From Saxidomus purpurata (Eukaryota; Mollusca; Bivalvia; Venerida; Veneridae), in NCBI GenBank assembly GCA_022818135.1, contig JAFMSR010000016.1, positions 7,484,127-7,548,126 of the forward strand: 64,000 bases of DNA, in the 5' to 3' direction. The notes beneath the pieces are model-generated. The model ran no database searches, was not told the origin of the DNA, and saw only the letters and a list, made by a program, of their open reading frames with translations. This document shows, piece by piece, positions 39,091 to 53,499 of this stretch. The translations under genes and the position numbers were made by a program. Position 1 is the stretch's first letter; the number at the start of each line of letters is the position of its first letter.

Positions 39091-42000
39091 TGTCTGGTCT
39101 GTTACGACTGCAAAGAAACATGAAACTTTCTAATGCATGTTTTTGTCGCTAAACGTAAGTACAATCACCGAGCATTTGATACAGGTGCACATGCATCCGA
39201 TGGTTTTAATGTAAAACCATTTCATGCTTCATATTGAGTATTATTTTGCAAATTTTACAAAGTCTCATTTGGTAGATTTCATTCATAGATCAAATAAAAA
39301 AGTTTTGTACATTACATTTAACGGTGATAGGTCTTTAAATCATAATGACAATATGAACGTATAATAGCGTTGCTCATTCTGCAAATCTATGCAGCTTCAT
39401 TACACACACTTTTATGTGGCCGATTGCTTTATATCCCTCCCTTGTATGTCATCTGGTTGCCCTAAGAGATGTAATTAAATAATAAATTTATTGATTGAGT
39501 CTAATTATAATAACTACAAACGGATGATTTTAATTAAGTCCCAAACTTTACGCGCTAAATTTCCAGGTCGGTGATGTATACAAAAAGCAAATTCTGTCGA
39601 AATAAAGGTGTCGAAAATCAACTTGTTTTGTTTCGTTACTTAGAAAACATAGCATTGTCGAATCCTCTCCTAAAAAAAAGCCGCGCTTTATTTTCGAAAT
39701 GTTACGGTATATTGACATATCTCAGAAATACGATCTGCCCAACCCGGTTTGGAAGAGTCTCCGCAGTATCTTTCTGCCTCATTAATTTCCCAATACAGAA
39801 TCAAAGAGACGCTTACTGAAGACTGGTTTCATTTGTTTGACATGATATTATCAAAGTCGTCTAGTTTTCGGAAGCGGGACAGCCGAGCATATTTACAGCT
39901 GCCCCCAAAAAGTGGCAATCGAACTGTTATCATAAACTTTTTCGAGCCCTTTATACCTTCCTAATATAAATGGACATGTACTTGTGAACAGACATATTCA
40001 GTCTGTATACATTAACGAGTCTCCAACAACAGTGCAATAAAGTTAAACCTTTACTAATCTTCATTCAAAGGAGATATCTACAAATTATCTAAAAGTATGT
40101 TGGCATGTCTATGTCCTGACATGTAACTAAACCTAATTTTATTGCTGGGTAAAAATGAACAATTAAATTAAACAAATAGTTCGCCGAATTACGACAAAAC
40201 TCTCATTGTTTAGTTGCATGTTCCTCTAACATTAAGAAGGGCATCTGATGTCTCTTTAGGAGTGTGTCCAATATACAGGATCTAAAGCATTTATTGGCCA
40301 ATTAGGCTGTTTATCTGCGTGTTTAGTTTATTTAAATATAACGATGAAAACCGAGGAGAACGCGTGATTTAACTCTAATACAAACTTATATCATAAAACA
40401 CTGATGATGCCGATTCGTGATCAAGTGGTAACAAACATGTATTTTATACTATATGTATGTTGAAGTATTTTATACTGTCGGTATGTTGAATTGTTTTAAT
40501 GTAAGAGTGATTGGACCTTACACATGAATTGTGATGCTTTCTTTTGTGGAAGTGTGCAAAATGTTAACTGTGATATCTTTTCTGATCTCAGTATCTTAAT
40601 GTAATAAGTTGTATATTTTAATATGTATTGTAGATTAAATTTGATATGACTCATGACAAGTCTCTTATAATTCTATTTATGTTTGGCCATTTACTATTAT
40701 AGTATATTTAATGGATGTGTTCGATTATTATATGTAAAACATTTAAATGGATGAGACAGACATAAACTAATAAAACTAAATGACTAATAATCTAGGGAAT
40801 TCAGGTTAGATTCCCCGCTCCACTATTGACATAACTATGGCCTTTCAGATAAAACCTTATATCTCGGTTGCTATACACCAGAGATGTAAATTAAAACCCA
40901 AGTATGACTTTAGAATCTGGGGCACTTTCTAAGCAATTAATGTCTAGTACAAATATTTCCTTCCCTAGTCTAAAGTACTTCAAATAAGCGGTGTCGTAAT
41001 TTTAGCAGACTTTAATAATTTGCAATTTAGTAAAAGCCATTTCTTGTATCATTGATTGAATTTTCTTCATTCCATAAATCCAATAAAGTTTAATCAAGAA
41101 AACAAGAAATATTTACTGTTAAACTGAGGTTTTCAACGTAAATCGAACGTTGTTTCAGTTAAATGCGTCTTCCCATGCAAAACCTTGAGTTTAACTCTTT
41201 TTTTCACCACTGTTTATGGTGTGCCCTGTGTTTTATTCTCTCGTTTATGTTTACTTTGTACTTCTCTTTCCAAGTTTGGCAAAGTCTCTGTCAGTTTTAT
41301 TTGCATGTCATGGATTTACGGTAATTTTTTTATCCAAAGATTTCTCTTAAAGTCTGTTAACCTGTGGCTTTTGACTAGAACATTTTCAGTATATCGTGTC
41401 CAATTTAAGACATGGTGCTCGAAATGACTGGAAAAGAGTTTCTCCAAGAATTAAAATTGAATTCAAATAATCTCTTATACAGAAGACATAAGTATAATGT
41501 TATTACTCTTCAATGAAATTTCCAGCCTTTTAAAGATCATCGATCCGTAATAAAAACTATTCAATGAAATTTCGAGCCTTTTGGTCATTGATACATGTAT
41601 AATTTAACATATACATTTGAAATTTCCCTATTTGTACACTATGTCAACCATGTTGGATCCGTGTGCAGTTCGTCAATGCGCAAAGAAAAAATAAGCCCTA
41701 CTGTCACTCTTATTAATCTATAAATAACAAAAACTAATACGCCACGTATTTCAGAAACTCCTGTCAAGTCATAAGCTATCGTAATATTTACTTTGAATTT
41801 TATGAATTTAGTTTAGTAAATTATCCTTATCTTAGTTTGTTTTACGTTCGATAAGTGCTGATTTCTGAAGTCATTAAGGGATTTCATTCAGTGGCAATGA
41901 GGCACCATGTGGGAATTTAAATGCGTGCTAACGGCCAGCAGGTGAATACATTAAAATGAATTGAATCTTTTTGTTTAAGACAAGAATGGTAATAAAACAT

Positions 42001-42900
42001 AATTGGTTTTCGACGTAATATATGCGGATAAACGTAGGTGAACTAGAATTAACCGGACTGTTGCTATATTTCTTTTCTTACTTAATATATTAATTTGATT
42101 CTTCGTACATACACATTTTGATTCGCCATACAAGTTTTCACAAAATCATGGTTTTCTCAGAAACACTGAATGCATGGTGCAGCGTTTCTTTAGTAACCGG
42201 CTTATAGCTGACCGGGGAGCGAGAGTGAATAACCGTATTACACGCCTCGGCATAATGTTGCCCTTACCTAACGGTTCGTGTAATATTAACCTTGGCGGGA
42301 TATATCCATATATACATGTACACCGTCAAAAAGCCGAGCAACATATAATACATATAGAAAACATCGCTTAGCTTCGCTCCCTAAAATTTTCTTTGTAGAA
42401 AGGTTAATATATTAATATTATACAAGTTATACATATAAGAGCAAATGTTGTACATAGCAATTAAATAAAGGTGCAAGGTAAGAAAGAAAGTTCAATAATT
42501 ATATATGTATTGCGTTATTTTAAGGATATACAAGGAGAATAAAAGCAGCAAGCCTTTGTTATGCATTATCACAATTATAAAATTTCTGGCCTCATGATAC
42601 TTACCGATACTTATAAATATTTTAATCATAACAACACAATTGCTTTACTATACTTGCAATCCAAAAAACAACAGCTTAAACTTAAAAGAAACCTTTAAAT
42701 ATGAAATGAAAAAGGAACCATTCTTTAAGAAATGGCAAACAGCTTTCTGACGTTACCAGTATTGAGATTCGGATGTTCTACGACTTATATTGTCAACTAC
42801 TGTAATTGGAAAGAGAATATTTGTCTCATCTTACTGGACAGGTTTCCAGTACTTCGCAGATGTTGTATATTTTCAACACGATATGTCACAACTACTGTAA
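39091..42900. other. AT-rich stretch, little structure
   Basis: At 41511-41590 there is a 57-bp direct duplication (TTCAATGAAATTTCCAGCCT twice). Around 42215-42300 the blocks TAACCGTATTACACG and CGTGTAATATTAACC face each other as a small inverted repeat. The overlapping plus frames at 39571-39964 have no recognised motif. Confidence 0.4.
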
Positions 42901-43252
42901 ACTTGTAAATTGAAAAATTTGTCTCATGTTACTGGATTTTATTTATACTTACTTCGCAGAAGAATACTCTTTTATTCTTTGTCTTTTTCTATTCTGTCTG
43001 CTTTTTAATTTTTAGTGAATGCAGACATAGAAAGACGCAACAACGTTTAAAACAAATTTAATCACCCTCTGGTACAAAAAATATCAATTAAAAGGCTTCA
43101 TTAATGTCTTTAAAATGTACTTAAACTATGCTGCCAATCTGACAATAAATGGAAAACCTTTTTTTTGCGAGTCACGTAGGCTGTTTCAAACATCGAATGA
43201 CATCCAATGAGAAATAATGCCACTTCTGCGAATCTTCAGTTTAAAACACAAT

Positions 43253-43489
43253 TTAAGTATTGTAGAGAACAAATTTGGGAAACACCTGCTGTGTCATTTT
43301 CAGACAAAACATTCTCTGCTCTACTAATTGCACATGGAGACCTTCCAATTCACTAGAGGCGTCCACATAAAACGACGTGATATTTCTTTCAGTATAGAAG
43401 TTACGTGTTGTTCTCTTTTGACCATTATTTATGCTGACTATAAGATAACCACCGCTATATATGTATCTTCTTAATAATACGCAGAGCAA
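43253..43489 (-). pseudogene. Exon-like fragment of a repeated unit (unknown family)
   Basis: An open frame of 78 codons with the C-terminal phrase MFCLKMTQQVFPKFVLYNT. A homologous, more decayed phrase occurs at 47531-47600 (LTMIQQVFSCCIL) and again on the minus strand near 55510-55560 (MFRLNKRQQMNYCIYTRL). The shared pattern with spaced Cys and hydrophobic residues faintly recalls a PAN/apple-type domain, but I cannot confirm this. It may be part of a secreted-protein gene family that was duplicated and lost across this mosaic. Confidence 0.25.
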
Positions 43490-44537
43490 TATCTGACTGA
43501 TATTTTGTTACACACGTACGGTTTTGTAATTTTTGTTTATAATCTGAGATTGTTTTGCCTTCTATTTTAAAACAAGGTAAACTGTTAGAGCAAATCATTC
43601 ATGTTTAGTGCATACTTCTTACTTTACTTTTTTGAAATATATCTATATAACTGCAATGCTTTTATCGTTGTTGTTTTTGTTTTGTTTGGTCTGAATATTA
43701 ACATTAAATGTATGTCAGTACTTCCTCTCCTTTTGATCAGGACTCAGTTGTTCGTTAACTTTGACGATTGTAGTTCTGCATTTTTAACGACTCTTTTCAC
43801 AAATGTATATATTCAAGAAAGTAAAATATTTGAGATGTTACAACAAAAAAAAAACACCCCTTAAGAGATTTCCATAAAGAGTTATGTAACAAACTACAAA
43901 TGTAAAAGTTAACCGCTGGTTAGTTTAACAGGCGGTTAAATTTTCGAACAACCGGTTCCAGCAGCCTTAGATGAATCTAAGAAATGAAATGATTAGCCAA
44001 AGCATTCAGTGCAGCAATATCAACTCCGTTTAACAAAACTATGAACCTTATACCATCTGAATTTGGTATCATAAAACGTCTTAATAATTTCAATTTCTTA
44101 TATTAAGTTTTTAATCTTCACGAAGAAACTAGGTTGTGTTTCCGAAATATATTTAAGAAGTTGTTTTCAAAATATCTTGATGATCGCTTAAACTGCATTT
44201 TAAGAGTTTTTAATATCTACAAGGTACAAGTTAGACAACATTTTATTACAGATAACCTCTATTAGTTCGCATCTCTCGTCTCTTAGTATGAAATATTTCA
44301 TTCGGTGCAATTTCTGCTATGTGGTTACGGGCGATACTTTATATAACAACACCGGTAAAGACACGAACAACACCGGTACAGACACGGCATGTCCTGTAAC
44401 GTTGATTATCGTTTAGTCACTTAAAACACAAACACATGTTGTTAAAATAAACAGTGCAAAAGAGTATCCATTATAATTTCAAGATAACCTTTATTTAAAG
44501 GTTTGCTTCTAAAAATAAATATAAGCTCCAGGGTGGT

Positions 44538-44725
44538 AGCTTAAATTTGGGCCTGTTTGTGTCAAATTATTGCATTCAAAGCTAACTTGAGCCACTTTCT
44601 GCAAAATTATCACAAAATACTCTTTGTACATACTTATCACTCACAAAGCTTAATTGGAGCCCCTTTGTGCCAAATTATAACGTAAAAAGCTTTATTTGAG
44701 CCACTTTGTGCAGAATATATCGTTT
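44538..44725. repeat. Degenerate tandem repeat, 3-4 units
   Basis: The phrase AAAGCTTAATTGGAGCC...TTTGTGCCAAATTAT recurs near 44538, 44580, 44647 and 44690 with uneven spacing. Confidence 0.7.
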
Positions 44726-46769
44726 GTTTGTTTATTTAGAACAATTTTAGTCACTGTAAATCAAGTAAAAGAAGTGTAATCATTATAAAACGATACCTTA
44801 ACGGTAACCGTAATCACATGAATTGGTAACAAGGCTACCTTTGATTAAAGTTGATTAATATCAGACTGCTGAACGGATTTAATACTCGCAAAGGAATGAT
44901 GCTGTTTTTTTATCCGCACATGTTATAGACATATGCCACATGCACTGCTATGTAACGTGAACTGGTTGAACTCAAGATTAATATGAAATAAAAGCATTAT
45001 GGTAACCTAAGTTGGAATCGGTCATTCCATTTATTACTTTTGAAATGATATTTCCTCTAATAAACTTGAAATGTTGAAGACCTATGCTATATATCCAAAG
45101 TTACTAGTACATAATTTAAGGAAATGTGTTCTAAACAGTTTTCTCAGTGTCAAATAATGGTATATTTGACAAAATATTTTGGGGAGAATATTCAAAAGTT
45201 ACTTGAAAGTTTTTATTAGTTTCCAGCCTGTAGAGTAATTAGTGCAAATTGTTGTTTAGTTATTTTCAAAAACATGTGTATTCTTTTGATAGGTCATTTA
45301 TCTTGTTAGGTATATACATAATAATAAAAAAATATTGGATCGCTAATTGCTACTAATTGCAATCAGTGCACATGACTGCCTCACATGTACGGACTGGAGA
45401 TAGCCAGAAAAATTCAGGCCTGTCACTTAGCTGTCAATGGATCATGATTCTATTATATTGTAAAACACATAAAAAGGGCTATATAAGAAACCAGTATTTC
45501 GTTTAGTTTAAATTTGACTTGACTTGGCTGTGGTTGGTAACTAGCTTAGTACAAATAAATATTCGGAAACGCAACTCCGTGTTCTATTCTAACAATGACA
45601 GTCAGATTCAATAATGGATTTGGCAGAATGTGTTTTAATACCCTAATGCCATTTTTTCAACAGTCCTAAAATTTGATTGAACCAGAAGTAAATATTTTGA
45701 TATATTTTGAGAAACAATTACGATAAAAGCGTGATATGACCAACTTGCAAATATTTTATATTGGCTTATATCAAATAAAGGAGATAATTTTAGCTTTCTA
45801 TCAAAAAAGGGAGAAAACTCGCTAAAGTCCCATTTATCCTAAAACTCCGATTAAAATAACCTATCAATACTAAAATACATGTTGACAATCAATCATCACT
45901 GTATGTAAGCCTATTTGTACGGAAATTTACAAAACTTACAAATCAAAGACGTTTTTGGCGATTTCATTAAACTATAATTGTCCAGTCGCAACATGACTTT
46001 TAAGCCCATGTCATACAAATTTAAACATTTCTTTTTTCTTCTTCTTCAGTGATTAAAACTGGCCTAACTTTGTTTTTAGGAAGCAAACATACTACATGTG
46101 TAGTGACAGTGTGACAGATTTGCATAAGTAATATTTTGTCTCTGCTACAAAAATATAAAGGATTGAAAAATCAAAGACGTCACTGAAAATAGATTTTTTG
46201 CCAAAAGGTTAATACAGCTTGGAACAAAATGATATCTATGCCTTGCCTATTCTGTTGTGTCTGAACTGTAAATTCTGTCTGGTATTTATAAATCAATTGC
46301 CACAGACACAAAAGAAGCGAAAAGGTTTTAATAAATTTAATTATCATCTTTTGCGAAATGTCAGTAAAGGCTTGAATGTCCGAAAATATTTTTCCCAAAC
46401 CAAACTGCCATTTATAAGCGAATGAAAAAAGGTTTTGCAATGAATCGTGCATGGTAATCTCAAAAGTCAGAAAAAAAATACACTATGCACTTTTGTTTTG
46501 ATTACAATACTTTATAAATCAAATTTGGAAAGACACAGTCCTGGTGTATTTTATTGGGACAAAGCGTTGGTTGATTTGGAGGTCATATATTTTGAGTGAT
46601 ACTAAAATGTAGTTCCGCCTCTCGTGTATTCTTCACTAATGTAGTTGTCATGACGTGCTTTTTTGTTACTAAGTTACAGCTTCACAATCCATTTACACTT
46701 CATTAAGGCGTCTGTTTACACACAATCAAATTAACAAAAATATAAATCATTTTATACAAATTAATTTTT

Positions 46770-46942
46770 GTTTTGATTGCGAAACAAGTTCTTACAACTT
46801 ACACTAATCGCTCTCGAGTCTCATTCAAGATGAAATCAATCTCGGAAAGAGAGATGCAGTGTGGCGCCATGGCGCTGGTGGGTGTCGAACCCGGGATGCT
46901 CCGATTCTGAAGCGGACGCTCTACGACAGTCCTTTTTGCGGC
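46770..46942 (-). mobile_element. tRNA-derived SINE
   Basis: On the minus strand the head (46942-46860) looks like a tRNA: GTAGAGCG (A-box remnant), an anticodon-arm-like CGCTTCAGAATCGG and the B-box GGGTTCGACACCC. The body then runs to about 46770 and matches the remnant at 1790-1900. Acceptor-stem pairing is poor, so it is a retroposon rather than a working tRNA gene. Confidence 0.7.
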
Positions 46943-47530
46943 TACAATACAAACAGGGTGTATTTAATGGCTTTTTCTATTAATAATACTGCTATTGTCC
47001 AATGGAAACATGAAAATTTAGCAATTTAGTTATTTGTTCTAAGTAGGGCGATTTCATTGGCTGCTACAGAAGCCTCGTCTTCGATAAAATTACGCTTTAG
47101 TAAGGTGTGTATTTAAAAAAAGTTAATCACTTCTGACAGTTGTTTAATCATACACGAAGACAAGAATGGAACATTGGTGGGAGAAATCATCGACTTCAAA
47201 TTACTAAAATTAGATTTTCGGCTACAAATGAATATTTCATGGAACTTAATGAGTCATGACATTTCTCTACTTGTTTTTAATTTCATTTTTAGGGGCCAAT
47301 GATTAAAGAGACAGAAGATCAGTATAGGTCTATTTTTAACTTTTTTATGAAATGTCATGACAATTCAAAGTAATTGATTTCTCTGTTGTGTTTTTTTTTT
47401 TAATTATTCTTTAGTTTTTTTCAATTAAGGAGATATCGTTTTGTTGCAAGCCACGAAGGCTATCTTTAAGATAAGGTCAACAATTCATTATTCATACAGT
47501 CACGTATGGTTAATGACACAAGACAATGTC

Positions 47531-47803
47531 TCAGATTAAAATACAACAAGAAAACACCTGCTGTATCATAGTCAGCGAAACATTATTCCATCTACCGATT
47601 TTACAAGGCCTCTTTACAATCAACAAGAGTGTTCTGGAATAGAAATATGGTATGATATTTGATTCAGCACAGAAACTGATGGTGTTTTCTTCATTTGAAG
47701 TTACTATATGTGCTCCTAACTTTGTATGTAACAAGGAATGTATAGAACATCTTAAGGTCACTGGATTTTCTGACATTCTCACATTCTTCAACCCAAGATA
47801 CAT
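47531..47803 (-). pseudogene. Decayed copy of the 43253-43489 unit
   Basis: A 90-codon open frame whose second half aligns with that of 43253-43489 (ESNI--FY ... MIQQVF against ERNI--FY ... MTQQVF). The DNA AACACCTGCTGTRTCAT with the following GAAACATT is shared. The frame may be open by chance. Confidence 0.25.
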
Positions 47804-48370
47804 GTGAATACTAGTATTTAGTTTGCTTTAATCCATAGATATTCCTTAAATAACTTCAAAGGCAGTCGTTAGGTTTGGAAATTGAAATAACAAGCATTGG
47901 CAAAATTGACATGTGATATATTGAGAATTATTGGGCAGACTTAGACGAATTTGGTATCAGATTGGGTGCATCGCGAAAACCTATTTTGAACGAAATATCC
48001 ATTGGTTCTACGAACCTTACTGTCATTTTATTGTGGATGTGAAATCGTTTTGCAATGAGCCACGTAGACAACTTGTTAGCTCTGAAGCATCATTCTATAA
48101 TTTTAATATTAAATCTCATGTAAATGTATGGTAAAACAATCAAGGAACGCTTTAAATATGATTTTAAACATGGCATTATAACACTTATAATTATTTGACA
48201 TACTAGTTCTTCGAGTTTGATTAAACATTTGTTACACGCTTATGCGGATTTTCATACAATAATGCGAATGATGTTACTCCTTGCTTGCACCGGACTACTT
48301 TCAATGCGGATGCATTATCTGATTGTGTTGCATAACTGTCGAGTCAGGCTATAAAGCATCATCGTGAGAG

Positions 48371-48718
48371 TGCTGCGGTGGCCGAGTGGTTAACGCTCTG
48401 GACTACCAATCCGGAGGTCCCCGGTTCGATTCTCGGCCGGGGCGCTTGAAAATTCAGAAACGCTTTTTAGTGTTTCCCACCTTTCTAAGATGAACTAGTT
48501 AGAAGCCCAGAGGTAGTCTCGCGTGTGTAGGTGCTATACATCTGGCATGTAAAAGAACCAAGGGGTCTATTCGTAAAAGAGCTAGGGTCTGGTACCCGGA
48601 TTTCCTAGTATCTGCTTCTGTCTCTAAAATAAAGGGCCACAATGGAAATAAGAGCTTGCTCTTTATTGTGTTATCTGTGAAACTTGCTACTAAAAAATAC
48701 ATACATACATACATACAT
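48371..48718 (+). mobile_element. tRNA-derived SINE with CATA tail
   Basis: The head contains an A-box TGGCCGAGTGG (48379-48389) and a B-box GGTTCGATTC (48423-48432), with an anticodon-like arm between (CTCTGGACTACCAATCCGGA). Acceptor-stem pairing is weak and there is no variable arm, so this is a SINE and not a tRNA-Ser/Leu gene. The ~260-bp body (AGCCCAGAGGTAGTC ... GGCATGTAAAAGAACC) ends in a CATA microsatellite at 48699-48718, the usual SINE tail. It was inserted into the duplicated mosaic next to block D. Confidence 0.85.
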
Positions 48719-49827
48719 AAACATCATGAAGTGCTTCGCAAATCACGTTCTTGGAAAAAGTGAATCTAATAGTACATGTACTACTCGGTGAATTTGATAT
48801 TATGTGGGTCTAATAAAAGTACAAACAAAATATAAACATCGCAATATCTTTTTATGTTATAGGCTATTTATCAGCCTTTTATTACAGACTGATAGTTACC
48901 GTAAATACCTATCTCTCATTTCTTCATTTCTTGGTATGAATTGGCATCACGACATATTTCATATAGAGCAACGCAGATTTACTATCCAAAATAAAATGCT
49001 TAGACTTAAAAGAGCAAGTTGAGATGAACAGACAACTGATATATTTTTACCGGTAGTTGAACAGTATTAAAAGAGTTCAAACCGGAAGGAAGTGCAAACT
49101 AATCTTAAATCATTCCGATCACAAAGGATTAAACACTGGTTTTCGGGCAGCAATACTCATATTAATGGCGCATATATTTTTGTCCGAAAATCTGAAAACA
49201 AACTCACAATCACCTTAATTATGACGCATTAACTGTTTCATTTTCCAGCTATTTCAAGCATATTACTGCCTGTTTATAGCATTCAAACTAAACAAATACA
49301 TCTTTTTTATTGTTGCATCAAATATCTACGCTATAACTAAAATAAGGTATTTAAAATAAGAACTTTATTTGTATCGTTTTAAAAAGATCATTGTCTCTTT
49401 TTGTGTCAATACGAAGGGATATAGATCCTGAGACGTGTGTCGAATACATATACTAATCGGAAATTAATCTTAACGAAATATTAATAGCGGAAAGAAATCT
49501 GAAACAACTTTTTGTTTTACCGAATATCCCGCATATTTCTGTCCTTATGCAGGGATACGCAAATTTTGTCCTACATCCAAAAATGGTTTGAACTCATTTC
49601 AAATAATTTCATTGAAGAGCGTTAGGATAGATTTAAAACATTGACTTTCTTATAGCTGTTCATCAGAATTCTCATATTTGTCAAATAATTAATTTTGTTC
49701 TATACTTTTCAACAGAGAAAAAAGCAGAAACTAAATGATACGCTGATTGTGTTACATGTGGTGGGAATTTGAATTTTTGAAGATATTACTTATCAACTTC
49801 GATAATTTGTTGTTGTATTACTTCATA

Positions 49828-49858
49828 AGAGAACAGAACAGAACAGAACAGAACAGAA
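49828..49858. repeat. (GAACA)n microsatellite
   Basis: Six tandem copies of the pentamer, then ATATTATTTAC. It could be the tail of a retroposon on either side, but no body was recognised. Confidence 0.9.
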
Positions 49859-52281
49859 TATTATTTACGACTAGAACAATAAGTAAATCACCACATAAAC
49901 ATAAATAATCCAAGTATATACAAGGTCACAATGGCAATATTCAATTTTCAAATTATATACAAATTTCTAAGAATTATTACTTCATAGTTCCTGACGCGAC
50001 ATGACGCGTGTAAATGTGACTTTTTGGGCCCTGTAGAGTTTTAGTGTTTTTCTTCGGCGGTTTCATTTTACCTATCGTAACTGAGCTAAAATTATTTTTG
50101 TAAATACGGATAGCTATAATATTTACAAATTTAGTATTCTGAAAAGGAATTTAGGAATTTTATGATATAAGTAACATCATAGTAAATACAACAAATAAAA
50201 CATGAACACGCGTGAATACATTATATTAATAAAACACACGTATTTGACTTTATAAACAAGACTAATTGAGCTAATTTGTTTTCTTCTTTTGAAGAGCTTA
50301 AAAAGCTGTACTATTTTAACATTTATTATTCAATATGAATACCTACAAAGAAAACATCTATATCTTTTAAAAAGCAGTATTCATGAAAGAAAAGTGTCCT
50401 TACCACATGAGTAAGTAGAAATAATAAAATAAAATTGTAGTAGTAAAGAAAGATTTGACTGTAAAACAGCGGAATCCAATTGAAACTCAAGAAAATTTAT
50501 AGTATAAAAATTTAAATACCAATTTGAATATGGCATTAATCGTGTTATTTGAAATAGATAAGACTACTTCTTCGAATTTCTTTATATTGGTGTGGCATTT
50601 CACTTTTATGTAGATTTTCATGTAGTTACTCTTATCCATTATAGTTTATATTATGAAATGAATGAGAATCACGTACGAAAAATAAGATATAGAATTGGTT
50701 AACGTCAATGTTTAGCTTTTAATACAATATTAAGTAATAATCAGTAGCTTACAATATTTTCACTCGATTGCTAAGTGTAGCGTGAATGGTTGCATACATT
50801 GCTTAAACGTGCATTTACTAACTATTTCCCCAGTTTTTTATGTTTACTGAATTTGTTTCGTCTTGATGCCAGATATCAACATCTTAGTTGTCTCATCTGT
50901 TACATTTTCTTTTTAAAGAAGAAATTTGAGTGTTGGTATCATCAATTATAGTCATTGCTGTTTAAAAATATAACGTTTCTTAAAGATAAAAGTTGTAATA
51001 TGTGGAACATTTTGCTCATGTTACAAAAACGTAGGAAGCTGTCTCTCGAAAGGAGAAAAATAAATAAAAATGAATTGGGACTTGGCAATAACATATCAAG
51101 TAAATTCACTGTTTGAAGGCCTGCTCTAATACTTTTGTATCACAGTTTTCTTGTGTATATTGTAATGTTAGATTGTTTGTTTTACGATGACTTCAGATCT
51201 GAATGACTTCCTATAACTAGTGTTTCTGAACCAGATTTCGCAAATTCGCCTTTTCAGTAAAGATCAAAAACTTGTATTTTGCTCAGTAGCCAGCCACTAA
51301 TAAGACATTTTACCAAACCTGTTTTATTACTCTACAACGTCGTCAGTGTTATCTTTGTAAATAATGTTTAACTTATTTAAACTATTCGTCATTTAAAGCT
51401 TAAGTTAGCGCAAGAATCAGTTGGGAATAAGTTCTTTCTGGATCTGATCGAGAGGATAACGGATAATTTGAAAAAAAAAATTAACTGCGCTATAGTCGCG
51501 TTTTCGTTTCAGTTGTTTTCCTCTCTTCTTTTAATTATTCTTTAGATGTAAATTAGCGACTGAATCTTGCCTTTTACCTTGTAAATATGTGTTGAATGGT
51601 TGTCATGTAATTTGATATTGTCACAGAAATAGTCTCTTATAATTCAGAATTGAATGTTCATGTACTAATATTTTATTTGTCATGGTTTTATTGATATGTT
51701 GTGATATTGTTTATGATGTCATACATGCGATGTACAGCTACTGGGAACATTCACAAAAATGCTCTTGCTAAAATGAACCACAATAGTACCACATAGTTAA
51801 TCTTGTATATATTGATTTGATAAAAGTACACAATTATAAAAGTTCTAAATGTGCCGTTATGTTACAATGTATAAAAAACCGATGGGAAAGGGACTTCATC
51901 AGCCTTTTATTACGGATAATCTCAATTAATATCCATCTCGTGTCTTTTATGATGACTTGGTGACCCGACATATTTTATCTAGAGCAACAGCTGTGTCATA
52001 TTTACTGTCCAAAATAAAATGTTTATATTATAACGAAAAGGCAAACAGCATATTCTGCTTCTTATTGAAGTATTCTGCCGTAATAAAATGTTTTTTTAAT
52101 TCCGGCTACATGCAAAGTCTTTCAATTAACACTGCAGACATATTCACAGATTTCAGAATCCATCAGAATTGACAAGCTTGCTACAATAAAACATGGACGT
52201 GATTAAACTTTACTGTACCAATGATGAATTTAAGGACATGTATTATCCCTGCAGTGTATAAACTAATGTTTCGATGACTTT

Positions 52282-52460
52282 CGCTGTCAGTTGTGACTGA
52301 TTACATTATAATAATGTAATTGATTAAACTAAAATTACTTTGGAATATTGTGATTACAATTACAATCAAATTACCTCAGTTTTTCAAATGTAATTAATCA
52401 AATTAAATTACATTTAGCAAGTAATCATGATTACTTTCTGATTACTATGATTACTCAAGA
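52282..52460. repeat. ATTAC/GTAAT-rich repeat
   Basis: The motifs TGTAATTGATTA, GTGATTACAATTACAATC and TGATTACTTTCTGATTACTA recur in both orientations over 180 bp, as in small AT-rich MITEs. The ends are undefined. Confidence 0.5.
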
Positions 52461-53499
52461 ATGTAGTTATATGACAAATTAGTTCGTAGGTCTATGGGTC
52501 ATATGATATTTATATCACTCACACGTAACGCTTGAAATTAGTTTAAGGCCGAAAGGGTCACATGATGAAAGAACTTAGAATCAGCCATTTGTGCTTTTCC
52601 ATTTCCTAACAATGCGAAGACATACACTAATTTATATTACAGCCGTTATTTTAACATCAAATGTTTAATCAATTGTGACGTCACAAATATGAATATTTAC
52701 ACCATTCTAAATTAATGTACCAGAAGTTTAATTTCCTTGCGGAATGCTCTAGCATGGATAAATGGAACATCAATCTCTTTGTCTGCAATAGAAAAAGTAC
52801 AAATGCAAGCCACATAGGATTTATGCTTATTTTATATTGTTTATATCTTATCTAAACAAAAATACAAAGTAATATCAAACATGGACATGCTTCATCCAAA
52901 AACTTTGTACCTCATAAAGTGTCAAATAGTTCCAATTGGTGCTAACCTACCAACACACGCGGCACGCACAAACTGGTACGCATTCACGAACACGCACGCA
53001 CCTTTTCCCACACACACAATCAGTACACACTTAATTCTTTACCAACATATTTAGCAACAAGATGCATTGCTAAATGATGACATAATCAAACTTTACCTTA
53101 ATTACTTTTGTAAACTTCTAAAGTGAACGTTCACTGCAAACACCATGGGAGCTTCACACCGGTTTTTGGTGCGCACAATATAACTCTTACAGCCCACCAT
53201 GTCTCCAAAGTCACAGGAAGTGTAAGATAAAAGTAATCCCTGCTAGATTATTATCTATAACAACACAATGGAAAAAAAAGGTATGGTAGTTTAAAACACA
53301 AAAATCTGCTCGTGTTTAAATATATATAAGCAAACGAGAACTAAACATGATGTACTCAATGCCTTTGAGCCAGGTAATGAGCACCAAGAGTAAAACCCAT
53401 GAAGGGCCCAATCAAATAGGCCATGATGACGGAAATCAAAACAAATTCGTCCCAGTGGAATTTAAAAACTGCCGATTACATGGATCCTCCCATATTCAG

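Noticed and set aside
48371..48445. tRNA gene
   Set aside because: A- and B-boxes are present, but acceptor-stem pairing is poor, and a SINE body with CATA tail follows.
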